This document shows, in pieces, positions 36,806-45,378 of a DNA stretch of 64,000 nt. The stretch spans positions 46,590 through 110,589 of the forward strand of contig JAEZUM010000054.1 in the NCBI GenBank assembly GCA_023421075.1, written 5' to 3'. The notes below the pieces were generated by a model, which saw only the letters and a program-made list of their open reading frames with translations, did not search any database and was not told the DNA's origin. The position numbers were made by a program, and so were the translations under genes. This stretch comes from Bacillota bacterium (lineage in GTDB: Bacteria; Bacillota; Clostridia; Lachnospirales; Lachnospiraceae). Position 1 is the stretch's first letter, and the number at the start of each line of letters is the position of its first letter.

Positions 36806-37044
36806 ATCAAATTTCCTATTAGTGACAGGAAAGTATTTACATTTATGATATTCAATGTTATTATATGGTATCCTTTTATGATTTACAATAGAAAATTACC
36901 GTTCACACCCCGGTCTATGATAATGATGTGAGTCCGATCAATGTTTCCAAAATCGGAGACGTTTCTACTTAGTTGCATTACGTAACGGTCGAACTCATTT
37001 AGATGGGAGGTGAACAGTAAGGATGGGAGGTGTGTTCTATACGT

Positions 37045-37866
37045 ATGAAATATAAGAAATTAATTATTATAGTTATCCTATCAGCACTGATTGTTCTATT
37101 CTTCCTTTGGGAAAACAATGCAATCGAAGTCACTGAATACCAATATAAAACCAATCAGTTAAAGGCTCACTTTGACGGATTTCGGATTGCTCAGGTTTCC
37201 GATCTGCACAACAATGTATTTGGCAAGAACCAGCGGCAATTAATCGCTAAGTTAAAAAAAGCCAATCCGGATATCATTGTTCTAACCGGAGATCTGATTG
37301 ACCGAAGAAAAACGAATATCAGCATTGCTCTTGAATTTGTAAAGGAAGCTCTAAAGATTGCTCCAGTCTATTATGTATCCGGGAACCATGAAACCGGACT
37401 AAAAAGCAATGAATGGAATAAACTAATGGGAGGATTAATGCAATTAGGCGTAATCCCGATGGATAACCGAGCTATGGAAATAACAAAAGAAGGTGAGCTT
37501 GGCTTCTATCTGCTTGGACTTAGTGACCTCCACCTGACTGACAATACTCTGTCAAATCAAAATAGTGACATTCCCGAAGACAAATTGCAAATCCTTTTAG
37601 CACATGAGCCACAATATATAAAACATTACAGCTCCTGTGGAATCGATCTGGTCTTCTCAGGACATGCTCACGGCGGGCAATTTCGGATACCCGGAATTGG
37701 CGGTCTGATTGCTCCGGGTCAGGGCCTCTTTCCGAAGTACACCTCCGGTCCATATCATATGGGCAATACTACGATGATCGTCAGCCGAGGCTTGGGAAAA
37801 AGCATCATACCCATACGTATTTTTAACCGACCTCAGGTTATCCTTGTGCAACTTATCCGGGAATAA
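37045..37866 (+). CDS. Membrane-anchored metallophosphoesterase (YkuE-like)
   Basis: A 273-residue protein: one N-terminal span, then a calcineurin-like phosphoesterase domain with all metal motifs in order: VSDLHNN, TGDLIDR, SGNHE, LLAHEP and SGHAHGGQ. Family members hydrolyse phosphodiesters or pyrophosphates, some in lipid or cell-wall metabolism. GTG at 37030 lies inside the GGGAGG ribosome binding region and is unlikely. ATG 37045 gives the natural hydrophobic start, although its spacing from GGGAGG (14 bases) is long. A duplicated GATGGGAGGTG lies just upstream (37002-37012 and 37022-37032). Confidence 0.88.
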   Translation: MKYKKLIIIVILSALIVLFFLWENNAIEVTEYQYKTNQLKAHFDGFRIAQVSDLHNNVFGKNQRQLIAKLKKANPDIIVLTGDLIDRRKTNISIALEFVKEALKIAPVYYVSGNHETGLKSNEWNKLMGGLMQLGVIPMDNRAMEITKEGELGFYLLGLSDLHLTDNTLSNQNSDIPEDKLQILLAHEPQYIKHYSSCGIDLVFSGHAHGGQFRIPGIGGLIAPGQGLFPKYTSGPYHMGNTTMIVSRGLGKSIIPIRIFNRPQVILVQLIRE

Positions 37867-37881
37867 ACGATTGAGAATCTA

Positions 37882-38391
37882 TTACATTCTCTTGTGATAT
37901 TTCCAGAAGTTAATCGTTTCCTGAAGATCTGCTTCATCCTCGAATAATTCCTGCTTCTTTGCAACTTCAATTGCAAAGTCTACATAAGCATTGGCTCTGG
38001 CCGTTATAATATTTCGATCTGTTACAGCATCCAGTTCCGTGGAATGAGTGGATATTATTCCACGAAGGAGCCCCGCTTCCTCTAGGATATCCACACCGGC
38101 ACAAATTGCTCCGATCAAAACACCCTTTTCATTTGCCTCCAAAAAGAGCTTAGTCAATCTCTCCGATCTGACGTTATTAATATTGCCTCCCGTCAGGATC
38201 AGACTTTTTACATTGGAAAGGTCTAGCTCATCGATCGAGAGATCCGCATCCACTCGAAATCCTTCCATACAAGTTATTCCCTTACCATCCGGGGTACAGA
38301 ATCTCATCTCCTGATTCGTAAACTTCATAAAGTAACTTAATATTACTATCTCATAAAAGCAACAATCCTCATAAATCAAAAAGTAATTCAT
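37882..38391 (-). CDS. DJ-1/PfpI-family protein
   Basis: A 169-residue flavodoxin-fold protein. The nucleophile-elbow cysteine is C97 in IGAICAGVDIL and the supporting acidic residue is E14. ThiJ/PfpI members include amidotransferase-like proteins, chaperones and glyoxalase/deglycase-type enzymes. It is immediately downstream of a VOC-family gene (11 bases), so the pair may handle reactive aldehydes such as methylglyoxal; mgsA is elsewhere in the window. That link is inference. Confidence 0.86.
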   Translation of the reverse strand: MNYFLIYEDCCFYEIVILSYFMKFTNQEMRFCTPDGKGITCMEGFRVDADLSIDELDLSNVKSLILTGGNINNVRSERLTKLFLEANEKGVLIGAICAGVDILEEAGLLRGIISTHSTELDAVTDRNIITARANAYVDFAIEVAKKQELFEDEADLQETINFWKYHKRM

Positions 38392-38402
38392 CTTCTCCTC
38401 CT

Positions 38403-38825
38403 CTACCTCACCCTCGGATACATCGGATGAGTCTCCCTAAATTGTACCAGATCCCATAGATTTCCATACAAATCCTTAAATACAGCAACAACGCCATAAT
38501 CTTGTTCCTTGGGTTCCCGTACAAACTCGATTCCGATGTTCTTCATCTCATTGAAATCTCTCCAGAAATCATCGGTCCCAAGAAACAAAAAGATACGTCC
38601 ACCGGCCTGATTTCCTATGAAAGGCTCCTGCTCCGGCTTGGAGGCTCTTGCCAGAAGAATAGTGGTTCCCATCGAACCGGGAGGAGCGATTACCACCCAC
38701 CGCTTGTCCTGCTCCGGCTGGTACGTATCTTCCACTAAAGTAAAGTGCAGCTTCTTCGTGTAGAACGCAATCGCCTCATCATAATCCTGAACGACCAATG
38801 CAATATGTACGATAGACTGAATCAT
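38403..38825 (-). CDS. VOC-superfamily protein (glyoxalase/bleomycin-resistance type)
   Basis: A 140-residue protein with two beta-alpha-beta-beta-beta modules. The first metal-ligand His is in SIVHIALVV (H7), and the second half has GRIFLFLGTDDFW and KDLYGNLWDLVQF. The general form is that of dioxygenase/glyoxalase-like VOC proteins; the specific substrate is unknown. First gene of a two-gene unit with the DJ-1 protein. Confidence 0.88.
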   Translation of the reverse strand: MIQSIVHIALVVQDYDEAIAFYTKKLHFTLVEDTYQPEQDKRWVVIAPPGSMGTTILLARASKPEQEPFIGNQAGGRIFLFLGTDDFWRDFNEMKNIGIEFVREPKEQDYGVVAVFKDLYGNLWDLVQFRETHPMYPRVR

Positions 38826-38961
38826 TTTCTTCCCCCTCTTTCTTAATTCGGCTTATCATTTCAGTTCAATGGCATTCCATATATAACCATTCATTCTTAT
38901 GTTAGTATAAATATACTGAAAGAAGAAATCAATATTAATCTTTACATCTGTTTATAAAAGA

Positions 38962-39020
38962 AACAGCCCATAACCTATCGCTTGATACAAAGTATCGATC
39001 GGACATAGTCATGGGCAGTT
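38962..39020 (-). terminator. Terminator of valS
   Basis: AACAGCCCATAAC (38962-38974) pairs with GTCATGGGCAGTT (39008-39020), enclosing a second small stem. Minus-strand TTTCTTTTA follows. Confidence 0.8.
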
Positions 39021-39052
39021 CCTTATATTCTATCTATTATATTATGCTTATT

Positions 39053-41716
39053 TTATTTACTTAAATACTCCAGACGTTCCGTTACCTGTTTCATCATATC
39101 ATTGTATTTATCTTGCTTTGCTCTCTCTTCCGCAAGCTTGCTTTCCGGAGCCTTATTCACAAAGTTCGGGTTCGCCAGCATTCCGGTAACACGCTTCAGC
39201 TCTCCTTCCAGACGCTCCTTCTCCTTGGTCAGACGCTCGATCTCCTTATCGATATCAACAAGGTCTGCAAAAGGAATATAGATTACAGCACCGGGAACAA
39301 CAGTGGATACCGCGTCTTCCGGAATTCCTGTTTTATCCTGCTGTACCAGAACTTCATTCGCATAACCAAGTGTTGCAAAGAACACCTTGCTTTCGGTAAA
39401 GATGTTACGAAGCTTCTCACTGTCGGAAACTACAATCACGGTAGCCTTTCTGCTCGGCGGAACATTCATCTCTGCACGAACATTACGGATACCCTTAACT
39501 GCTTCCTTGATTAACTCAACGGCTTCCGCTTCCTTCGTATATTCATACTTCTCATTGTATACCGGCCACTGAGAGATCATTATGGAATCGGTCTCCTTCT
39601 GCCCAGACATCTCCTGTAGCGTACAGAAGATTTCTTCTGTAACAAAAGGCATATACGGATGTAACAGCTTGAGGGAGGTAATGAGCACGTGCTTTAAGGT
39701 CCAGAGAGCTGCTGCCTTGGTCTCATCGGTCTCACTGTATAATCTGGGCTTAACCATCTCCACATACCAGTCGCAGAATTCCTCCCAGATGAAGTCATTG
39801 ATCTTCTGAGCGGAGATACCAAGATCATAATTCTCCAGACCATCGGTTGCCTCAGCAACCAAAGTATTCACCTTGGAGAGAATCCATTTATCAGCGAAGG
39901 TTAACAAACTCTCATCGATCGTCTCGCCAATGCTTGCTTTTTCTAAATTCATCATAATGAAACGGGACGCATTCCACACCTTATTCGCAAAGTTACGGCT
40001 TGCCTCTACTCTCTCCCAATAGAAACGCATATCATTACCGGGAGCATTGCCTGTAATCAAGGAGAAGCGAAGTGCATCAGCGCCGTATTTATCAATAACC
40101 TCCAACGGATCAATTCCGTTACCAAGTGATTTACTCATCTTACGACCCTGGGAGTCTCGAACCAGACCATGTATTAATACCTTACTGAAGGGCTTCTTAC
40201 CCATCTGCGCATAGCCTGAGAATACCATACGAAGTACCCAGAAGAAGATGATATCATATCCGGTTACCAGTACATCCGTCGGATAGAAATAATCCAGATC
40301 CTCTGTCTTCTCCGGCCATCCGAGCGTTGAAAAGGGCCATAATGCGGAGCTGAACCAGGTATCCAGTGTATCCTCATCCTGTCTTAGGTGCGCAGATCCA
40401 CACTTCGGGCATCTGGAGGGTTCTTCCCTGGATACAATAATCTCACCACAACCGTCACAGTAATATGCGGGAATTCGATGACCCCACCAGAGTTGTCTGG
40501 AGATACACCAGTCTCTGATATTCTCTGCCCAGTTAAAATAGATCTTGTCAAAACGTTCCGGTACAAACTGGATATCTCCGGTCTTCACACCATAAATTGC
40601 AGGCTTGATCAGCTCATCCATCTTAACAAACCATTGCTGTTTGATGAGTGGCTCTACTGTTGTGTTACAACGATCATGGGTACCAACATTATGAACATGA
40701 TCCTCTACCTTAACTAAAAATCCTAATTCCTTCAGCTCATTCACGATTACCTTACGAGCCTCGTAGCGATCCATACCGGCGTATTTACCACCGCTTGCAT
40801 TGATGGTTGCATCATCATTCATGACATTAATTTCAGGCAGCTTATGTCTCTTACCTACCTCAAAGTCATTGGGGTCATGTGCGGGAGTAATCTTCACCAC
40901 ACCGGTTCCAAAATCTTTATCTACATAATGATCTGCCACTACAGGAATCTCACGATTCATCAGCGGTAGCATAACCGTCTTGCCGATTAAGTGCTGATAT
41001 CTCTCGTCGTCAGGGTGAACTGCTACCGCAGTATCGCCAAGCATGGTCTCCGGTCTGGTGGTTGCGACCTCAACAAAGCCTTCCTCTCCCACAACCGGAT
41101 ACTTGATATGCCAGAAGTGCCCTGACTGCTCCTCATGCTCAACCTCAGCGTCAGAGATCGAGGTCTGGCATACCGGACACCAGTTGATGATTCTGGAACC
41201 CTTATAGATCTTTCCTTCATTATAAAGCTTAATGAATACTTCATTAACCGCCTCAGAACAACCTTCATCCATAGTGAAGCGCTCTCTCTCCCAATCACAG
41301 GAGGAGCCAAGCTTCTTAAGCTGGGAGATAATTCTTCCGCCGTATTCCTTCTTCCACTCCCAGGCTCTCTCTAAGAAGGCTTCTCTGCCGATATCCTCTT
41401 TGTTCGCAATCCCTTCCTTACGCATCTGCTCAATAATCTTAACCTCAGTTGCGATACTCGCATGATCGGTACCGGGCTGCCACAGTGCATTATAGCCCTG
41501 CATTCTCTTGAAACGAATCAAAATATCCTGCATCGTATTATCTAACGCATGACCCATATGAAGCTGACCGGTGATATTCGGCGGTGGAATCACGATTGTG
41601 AAGGGTTTCTTACTGCGATCTACCTCAGCATGAAAGTACTTCTTCTCCTCCCATTTATGATACAGCCTCTCTTCAATGTCTTTTGGATCATAGGTTTTTG
41701 CAAGTTCTTTTTCCAT
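39053..41716 (-). CDS. valS: Valyl-tRNA synthetase
   Basis: Class I aminoacyl-tRNA synthetase, 887 residues. The HIGH motif is HMGH at 53-56 in PPPNITGQLHMGHALDN, and KMSKS is at 526-530 in GRKMSKSLGNG. The CP1 editing domain (about 190-350) contains ATTRPETMLGDTAVAVHP and GTGVVKITPAHDPNDFEVG. A zinc-type CxxC pair occurs at 420/423 and 436/439. The C-terminal coiled coil (about 825-885) that contacts tRNA is present. ATG 41716 has AAAGGAAG upstream. Regulated by an upstream T-box. Single-gene transcript ending at a strong terminator. Confidence 0.97.
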   Translation of the reverse strand: MEKELAKTYDPKDIEERLYHKWEEKKYFHAEVDRSKKPFTIVIPPPNITGQLHMGHALDNTMQDILIRFKRMQGYNALWQPGTDHASIATEVKIIEQMRKEGIANKEDIGREAFLERAWEWKKEYGGRIISQLKKLGSSCDWERERFTMDEGCSEAVNEVFIKLYNEGKIYKGSRIINWCPVCQTSISDAEVEHEEQSGHFWHIKYPVVGEEGFVEVATTRPETMLGDTAVAVHPDDERYQHLIGKTVMLPLMNREIPVVADHYVDKDFGTGVVKITPAHDPNDFEVGKRHKLPEINVMNDDATINASGGKYAGMDRYEARKVIVNELKELGFLVKVEDHVHNVGTHDRCNTTVEPLIKQQWFVKMDELIKPAIYGVKTGDIQFVPERFDKIYFNWAENIRDWCISRQLWWGHRIPAYYCDGCGEIIVSREEPSRCPKCGSAHLRQDEDTLDTWFSSALWPFSTLGWPEKTEDLDYFYPTDVLVTGYDIIFFWVLRMVFSGYAQMGKKPFSKVLIHGLVRDSQGRKMSKSLGNGIDPLEVIDKYGADALRFSLITGNAPGNDMRFYWERVEASRNFANKVWNASRFIMMNLEKASIGETIDESLLTFADKWILSKVNTLVAEATDGLENYDLGISAQKINDFIWEEFCDWYVEMVKPRLYSETDETKAAALWTLKHVLITSLKLLHPYMPFVTEEIFCTLQEMSGQKETDSIMISQWPVYNEKYEYTKEAEAVELIKEAVKGIRNVRAEMNVPPSRKATVIVVSDSEKLRNIFTESKVFFATLGYANEVLVQQDKTGIPEDAVSTVVPGAVIYIPFADLVDIDKEIERLTKEKERLEGELKRVTGMLANPNFVNKAPESKLAEERAKQDKYNDMMKQVTERLEYLSK

Positions 41717-41756
41717 TGTATTCTTCCTTTCAGATTGATATATGAATAAATTTTTG

Positions 41757-41824
41757 TTCTAGGGACGGTGCTATTCTGGGGACGGTATTATTCTAGGGAC
41801 GGTATTATTCTAGGGACGGTACTT
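41757..41824. repeat. Four tandem 17-bp repeats
   Basis: Units at 41757, 41774, 41791 and 41808 read TTCTAGGGACGGTATTA with a few substitutions. The core GGGACGGT is kept in all four. The reverse core ACCGTCCCCA recurs at 57739-57748. They begin 41 bases upstream of the valS start, inside its leader. Confidence 0.9.
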
Positions 41825-41863
41825 TGAATTCAATAATATATTTTTCTTCCGGTTATCATTTTC

Positions 41864-41998
41864 TAGTAACACTAACTTTCGGCTTTCCGTAATACCAGTC
41901 TGTCGGTGCATAGCGACCTCCCTGTCGCATGCACCTAAAATGTCCTTCCATGGACATTTTCCAGACTAATTACTTCAATCCGTAAGTAAGTGTTACTA
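41864..41998. repeat. Cruciform-type element in the valS leader
   Basis: Outer stem TAGTAACACT (41864-41873) with AGTGTTACTA (41989-41998). A second stem is GTAAT/ATTAC plus AGTCTG/CAGACT (41889-41902 with 41962-41973). Two hairpins lie inside: GGTGCATAGCGAC/GTCGCATGCACC (41905-41935) and AAAATGTCC/GGACATTTT (41937-41960). A three-way-junction shape of 135 bases, single copy in the window. Confidence 0.75.
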
Positions 41999-42202
41999 CG
42001 AAAATTATAAAAGTCATCAAAATATACTATTGTATTCAAAGCACCTGCTCATAGTCAAATATAAGTCCTACTCTATCAGCGCCATAAAAGTACTCTATTA
42101 TTGCATTACTCTTTGCAACATATAAGCAAATTCGATTCTTATTTCTATTATCTGCAATAACCTCTCATACGATTACAGGCAAAAGAATCGGACGCTTGAA
42201 TC
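41999..42202. other. Featureless part of the valS leader
   Basis: About 200 AT-rich bases between the T-box terminator and the cruciform element. No ORF or repeat seen. A TATAAT occurs on the minus strand around 42005-42010 just before the cruciform element but lacks a convincing -35. Confidence 0.4.
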
Positions 42203-42470
42203 AAAAAAGGTTCTCCGCCGAAAAGGACGAAGAACCGTGGTACCACCTTTATTTATGACAATAAGTAAAAATACCTGTCTTATTATCAACTCTTAGTCTG
42301 TAACGGGACTTCCCGACATCTCCTACTCACCTGTTGGCTTCAAAGCTGTTGTTCCGGAGCTACCTTCAATAAGCTTGCCTTAGACCACCTTTCAGCCGGT
42401 GGATGGTCCTCTCTGATAAGCTTCCCTTATCTAATCCTCTCCATCAATACATTTCTCAATATGAAATATT
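42203..42470 (-). promoter_or_regulatory. T-box riboswitch controlling valS
   Basis: The conserved T-box reads AAAGGTGGTACCACGG on the minus strand (42235-42250), followed directly by the terminator GGTTCTTCG...CGGAGAACC with TTTTTT (42203-42236). The upstream ~220 bases can form the Stem I region; a GTA valine triplet at 42361-42363 in the context AAGGTAGC is a reasonable specifier. Uncharged tRNA-Val would stabilise the antiterminator and allow valS transcription. Confidence 0.9.
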
Positions 42471-42476
42471 AGTTCT

Positions 42477-42505
42477 ATACTATTCGAGGTTTTGATTAAT
42501 GTCAA
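42477..42505 (-). promoter_or_regulatory. valS promoter
   Basis: Consensus TTGACA and TAGTAT separated by 17 bases, just upstream of the T-box leader. Confidence 0.75.
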
Positions 42506-42578
42506 GTACTTTTTTCATTCCTGACTTATGCTCTGATTATGTTATTATCATGCTTCTTTGATCTCAACGAAATTGTCT

Positions 42579-43115
42579 TTATATATAATCCTCTAGCATA
42601 GAAGCACTCCATTCGGCATACAGTTTAGCTTGTCTCAAACCGAGATCAATTACCTTTAGAATCTGCCTATGATTACTATGTTCGTCGACGATGCCCATTA
42701 ATTCCTGTTGAAACATCCCGAACAGCATTACCTTCTGTTCAGCCTCCTGCTTAAATTCTTCAAGATGCTTTTTCATCTCCTGTGAATTATCTTCTGTGGC
42801 AAAATACATCTTCAGTAAAAACTCACTGCGGATATGATCTTTTTCATTCATCGCTTCCATCCAGTGCTTGAACTCAGTCCGACCGTCCTCCGTAATTTTA
42901 TATCTGATTTTCTCTAATTTTGCTTTAGATTTATTCTCGGTATCGACCTGCTCGATCAGCCCTTCCTCTTTCATCTTATTCAACTCGGGGTAGATCTGCC
43001 CATAGCTCTCCTGCCAGAAGAAGGACATCCGGATCCCTATAATCTTCTTAATATCATAGCCACTCATTTCTTCTTCATTTAGAAGCCCTAGTATCACATA
43101 TCTTGTTTTTTTCAA
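42579..43115 (-). CDS. PadR-family transcriptional regulator (TTG start)
   Basis: A 178-residue winged-helix repressor: TRYVILGLLNEEEMSGYDIKKII opens the DNA-binding domain, YGQIYPELNKMKEEGLI is the recognition region, and a helical C-terminal domain (about 90-175, PF10400-like) mediates dimerisation. An upstream ATG in frame at 43151 has no ribosome site. TTG at 43115 follows AGGAGG by six bases and matches where family members begin, so it is chosen. Located 93 bases after the Fe-S membrane protein on the same strand, perhaps its repressor. Confidence 0.88.
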   Translation of the reverse strand: MKKTRYVILGLLNEEEMSGYDIKKIIGIRMSFFWQESYGQIYPELNKMKEEGLIEQVDTENKSKAKLEKIRYKITEDGRTEFKHWMEAMNEKDHIRSEFLLKMYFATEDNSQEMKKHLEEFKQEAEQKVMLFGMFQQELMGIVDEHSNHRQILKVIDLGLRQAKLYAEWSASMLEDYI

Positions 43116-43208
43116 AGGAATTCCTCCTACCATACTATTGAACTGAATCATGAACCGGAAATCAGTTCCGCCTTAGACGGCAATTTGATTTCCAATTCTT
43201 TGTTAACA

Positions 43209-43931
43209 TTATTTCATCTTATAAACAATTGCTTTCTTTGGACAGCAGTCTATACAGGCACCACACAGAATACATTCACTGTCTCTCATGTTCTCGGTCT
43301 GCACCTTCTCTGACACCTTAAGACTCATCGGGCAAGCTTTATCACAGGCATGGCAATTGATACACTTATCCTTTGTCCCCTCTAATCGTAATTGCTTAAT
43401 ATGTAATAGGGTTCCGATTTTACTGCCAATCACCATAAAAGGTGCCATCCAACAGATGTAATGACACATAGCACGCTTTCCGGCCACAACTGCAGGTATA
43501 AAAAATAAGAGAATTATTCCGTAATAAACAATATACGCATACACATTTGATACAGATATTCCATACTCGGTCATATAGAAAAAGTCAACGCTTATTTCCT
43601 TGCTCCGGAACACGAAGCTGACAATAACTCCGCTGATCCATAGCACCCAGATTACATATTTAATATAGTTTCTCCAGCCTTGCTTTGGTCCCTTATCCTT
43701 TATGAGTGTGGCACACTCTCCAAGACCACCTGCCGGACACAGATAGGCGCAGAACAATCTACCGAAGAAGATTCCGCTGAGCAGCATCCCACAAAACACA
43801 ATGAAACTTCCATTAATAACGCCTTCCAATGCACCTTGAATAATCAGATAAGGGGACAGATAGTAAATTGTAATTGGAAATAACAGCATTGAACTAATAA
43901 TTACTAACCTTCTGATATTTTGTCTCTTCAT
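43209..43931 (-). CDS. 4Fe-4S membrane protein, NapH/NosR-like
   Basis: A 240-residue protein with four or five spans. A CxxxCP motif in the first half (CAYLCPAGG, C61/C65) and a second pair C156/C160 are typical of the NapH/YccM (Fer4_5) type. Two classical ferredoxin clusters follow at C190-C193-C196-C200 and C220-C223-C226-C230. Such proteins move electrons between the quinone pool or flavoproteins and a reductase; here no reductase partner is nearby, so its redox chain is unknown. A 17-bp palindrome just upstream may be the PadR operator. Confidence 0.87.
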   Translation of the reverse strand: MKRQNIRRLVIISSMLLFPITIYYLSPYLIIQGALEGVINGSFIVFCGMLLSGIFFGRLFCAYLCPAGGLGECATLIKDKGPKQGWRNYIKYVIWVLWISGVIVSFVFRSKEISVDFFYMTEYGISVSNVYAYIVYYGIILLFFIPAVVAGKRAMCHYICWMAPFMVIGSKIGTLLHIKQLRLEGTKDKCINCHACDKACPMSLKVSEKVQTENMRDSECILCGACIDCCPKKAIVYKMK

Positions 43932-43990
43932 ACATTCCTCCGTATTAAATATTATCTCTTGTTGATCAAAGTAATTATATCTTTTAGTTA

Positions 43991-44007
43991 TATATCTTAT
44001 AGATATA
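43991..44007. promoter_or_regulatory. Candidate operator upstream of the Fe-S protein gene
   Basis: TATATCT (43991-43997) and AGATATA (44001-44007), a perfect palindrome 60 bases upstream of the start, in an AT-rich promoter region. Possible binding site for the adjacent PadR protein. Confidence 0.4.
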
Positions 44008-44068
44008 TTATAGTAGCACTTATTATTAAAGTCAACTGTTTTTTCGGCCAGACTTGACCCGAATCAAA

Positions 44069-44108
44069 AGAAGCCCGAAACACCGGTTTCCGATGACTCA
44101 GAGCTTCT
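44069..44108 (-). terminator. Terminator of the 44-51 kb operon
   Basis: AGAAGC (44069-44074) with GCTTCT (44103-44108), plus inner stem GAAAC/GTTTC. CTTTTG follows on the minus strand. Confidence 0.6.
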
Positions 44109-44119
44109 TATCTCCAATC

Positions 44120-45337
44120 TTATTCATCAATCTCAATTCGATATCTTCGAAGCAGCTTCTCTGCTTCCTCGTTACAGTCCGGATAGCTTTTCATCACTTG
44201 TTTTATGGAAGTGATAGCATCATCCCTCTGATCATTGTTAGCCTCGATTCTTTCTCTCAGCTTCTGCCTGCGAACATTGAGCCTATGCCGTACCTCAACC
44301 ATCTCTTTGTTATCGAGTATAGCGGAAGGTTGGTAGATCCATATCTCAGAATCGATAACATTAAACTTCTTTAACTCATGAATCAGCTCATTATGAAAGA
44401 ATTCCAACAGCTCTGTATTACTCTGATATCTTCTTGCCTCATCCTTCATCCGAACATATTCTTCCCAGGCGATTTTCAGCTGTTCATAATTTTGTACCAT
44501 ATACTTGCTATAAGTATAGTCCAGATAATTTCGATTATTTACTGATTTGATTTTCACCTTATTCATCAGCATAATCTGTCTGTTCTGTTTCATCTGTACC
44601 AGATGTATACTGCCCGAATTCTTTCTGGCCTCCATAAAGATGTATAGAGCAGACGCCATTCCCATCAATACGGTTAATAAAAAGGGGATTGTAAAGCTCG
44701 CCTTTGAATACAGCGACAGCATGGCAAACAACAAAAACAGAGCAATCACTATGATACTTGTAGTAATAGCAATTCCCTTCAGAAAAGCCTGTTTACTGAT
44801 AATCTCCTCTTGTTCCTCATCAAGCATCAGCCTTTCTTTCTCCAAGTGCATAATGTCCTTCTGAATTACCGACTGATATTCTTCAGCCTCCCGTATTGCC
44901 GCTATTTCCTTCGGTATTTGTTTCTCATAGCTTTCATAGAGACGGTATTGTCGATCAGACAGGATTGAACTTTTTCGCTGAAGCTTTCCACGATCTATAT
45001 TTAAATTGACAATCTTTCTTGCTGCCTCCTCCAGATTATGACGCTGATCCTGTGGTATCATATCAATCTTCTGCATATCGGTAAGATACGAGGTTACCGC
45101 CTGATATTCCACCTTGGCTTCTTCAATCTGTCGTCCACTCTCAATAACAATCTCACAATTATCTTTGATATAAGATATTCGTTCTGTGTGGGTACTTAGC
45201 TTTGCTGTCCGCTTGATATCCTTTTTCTTATCCTGCCTCTGGGCAACCGCATCGTACTCCGATTCCTGAATAAGACTATCCTCATTTAATCCTTGCTCGT
45301 TTTTTTTCTTTCTGCTGAAAATACGAAATAATCCCAT
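44120..45337 (-). CDS. Coiled-coil membrane protein of the unknown operon
   Basis: A 405-residue protein: charged N-terminal third (MGLFRIFSRKKKNEQ onward), a long coiled-coil-prone region (about 55-185), two adjacent hydrophobic segments (about 189-212 and 215-235, IAITTSIIVIALFLLFAML then FTIPFLLTVLMGMASALYIF), then a second charged helical region (about 240-405). Both ends should be cytoplasmic. It would be the only membrane anchor of the four-gene operon. No family recognised. 41 bases after the preceding gene. Confidence 0.8.
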   Translation of the reverse strand: MGLFRIFSRKKKNEQGLNEDSLIQESEYDAVAQRQDKKKDIKRTAKLSTHTERISYIKDNCEIVIESGRQIEEAKVEYQAVTSYLTDMQKIDMIPQDQRHNLEEAARKIVNLNIDRGKLQRKSSILSDRQYRLYESYEKQIPKEIAAIREAEEYQSVIQKDIMHLEKERLMLDEEQEEIISKQAFLKGIAITTSIIVIALFLLFAMLSLYSKASFTIPFLLTVLMGMASALYIFMEARKNSGSIHLVQMKQNRQIMLMNKVKIKSVNNRNYLDYTYSKYMVQNYEQLKIAWEEYVRMKDEARRYQSNTELLEFFHNELIHELKKFNVIDSEIWIYQPSAILDNKEMVEVRHRLNVRRQKLRERIEANNDQRDDAITSIKQVMKSYPDCNEEAEKLLRRYRIEIDE

Positions 45338-45378
45338 TCTTACCTCCCACTAAACATCGATCACATACCCCGGCTTCT

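Noticed and set aside
41757..41824. Short CRISPR array
   Set aside because: Units abut without spacers, are only 17 bp, and no cas gene is present.
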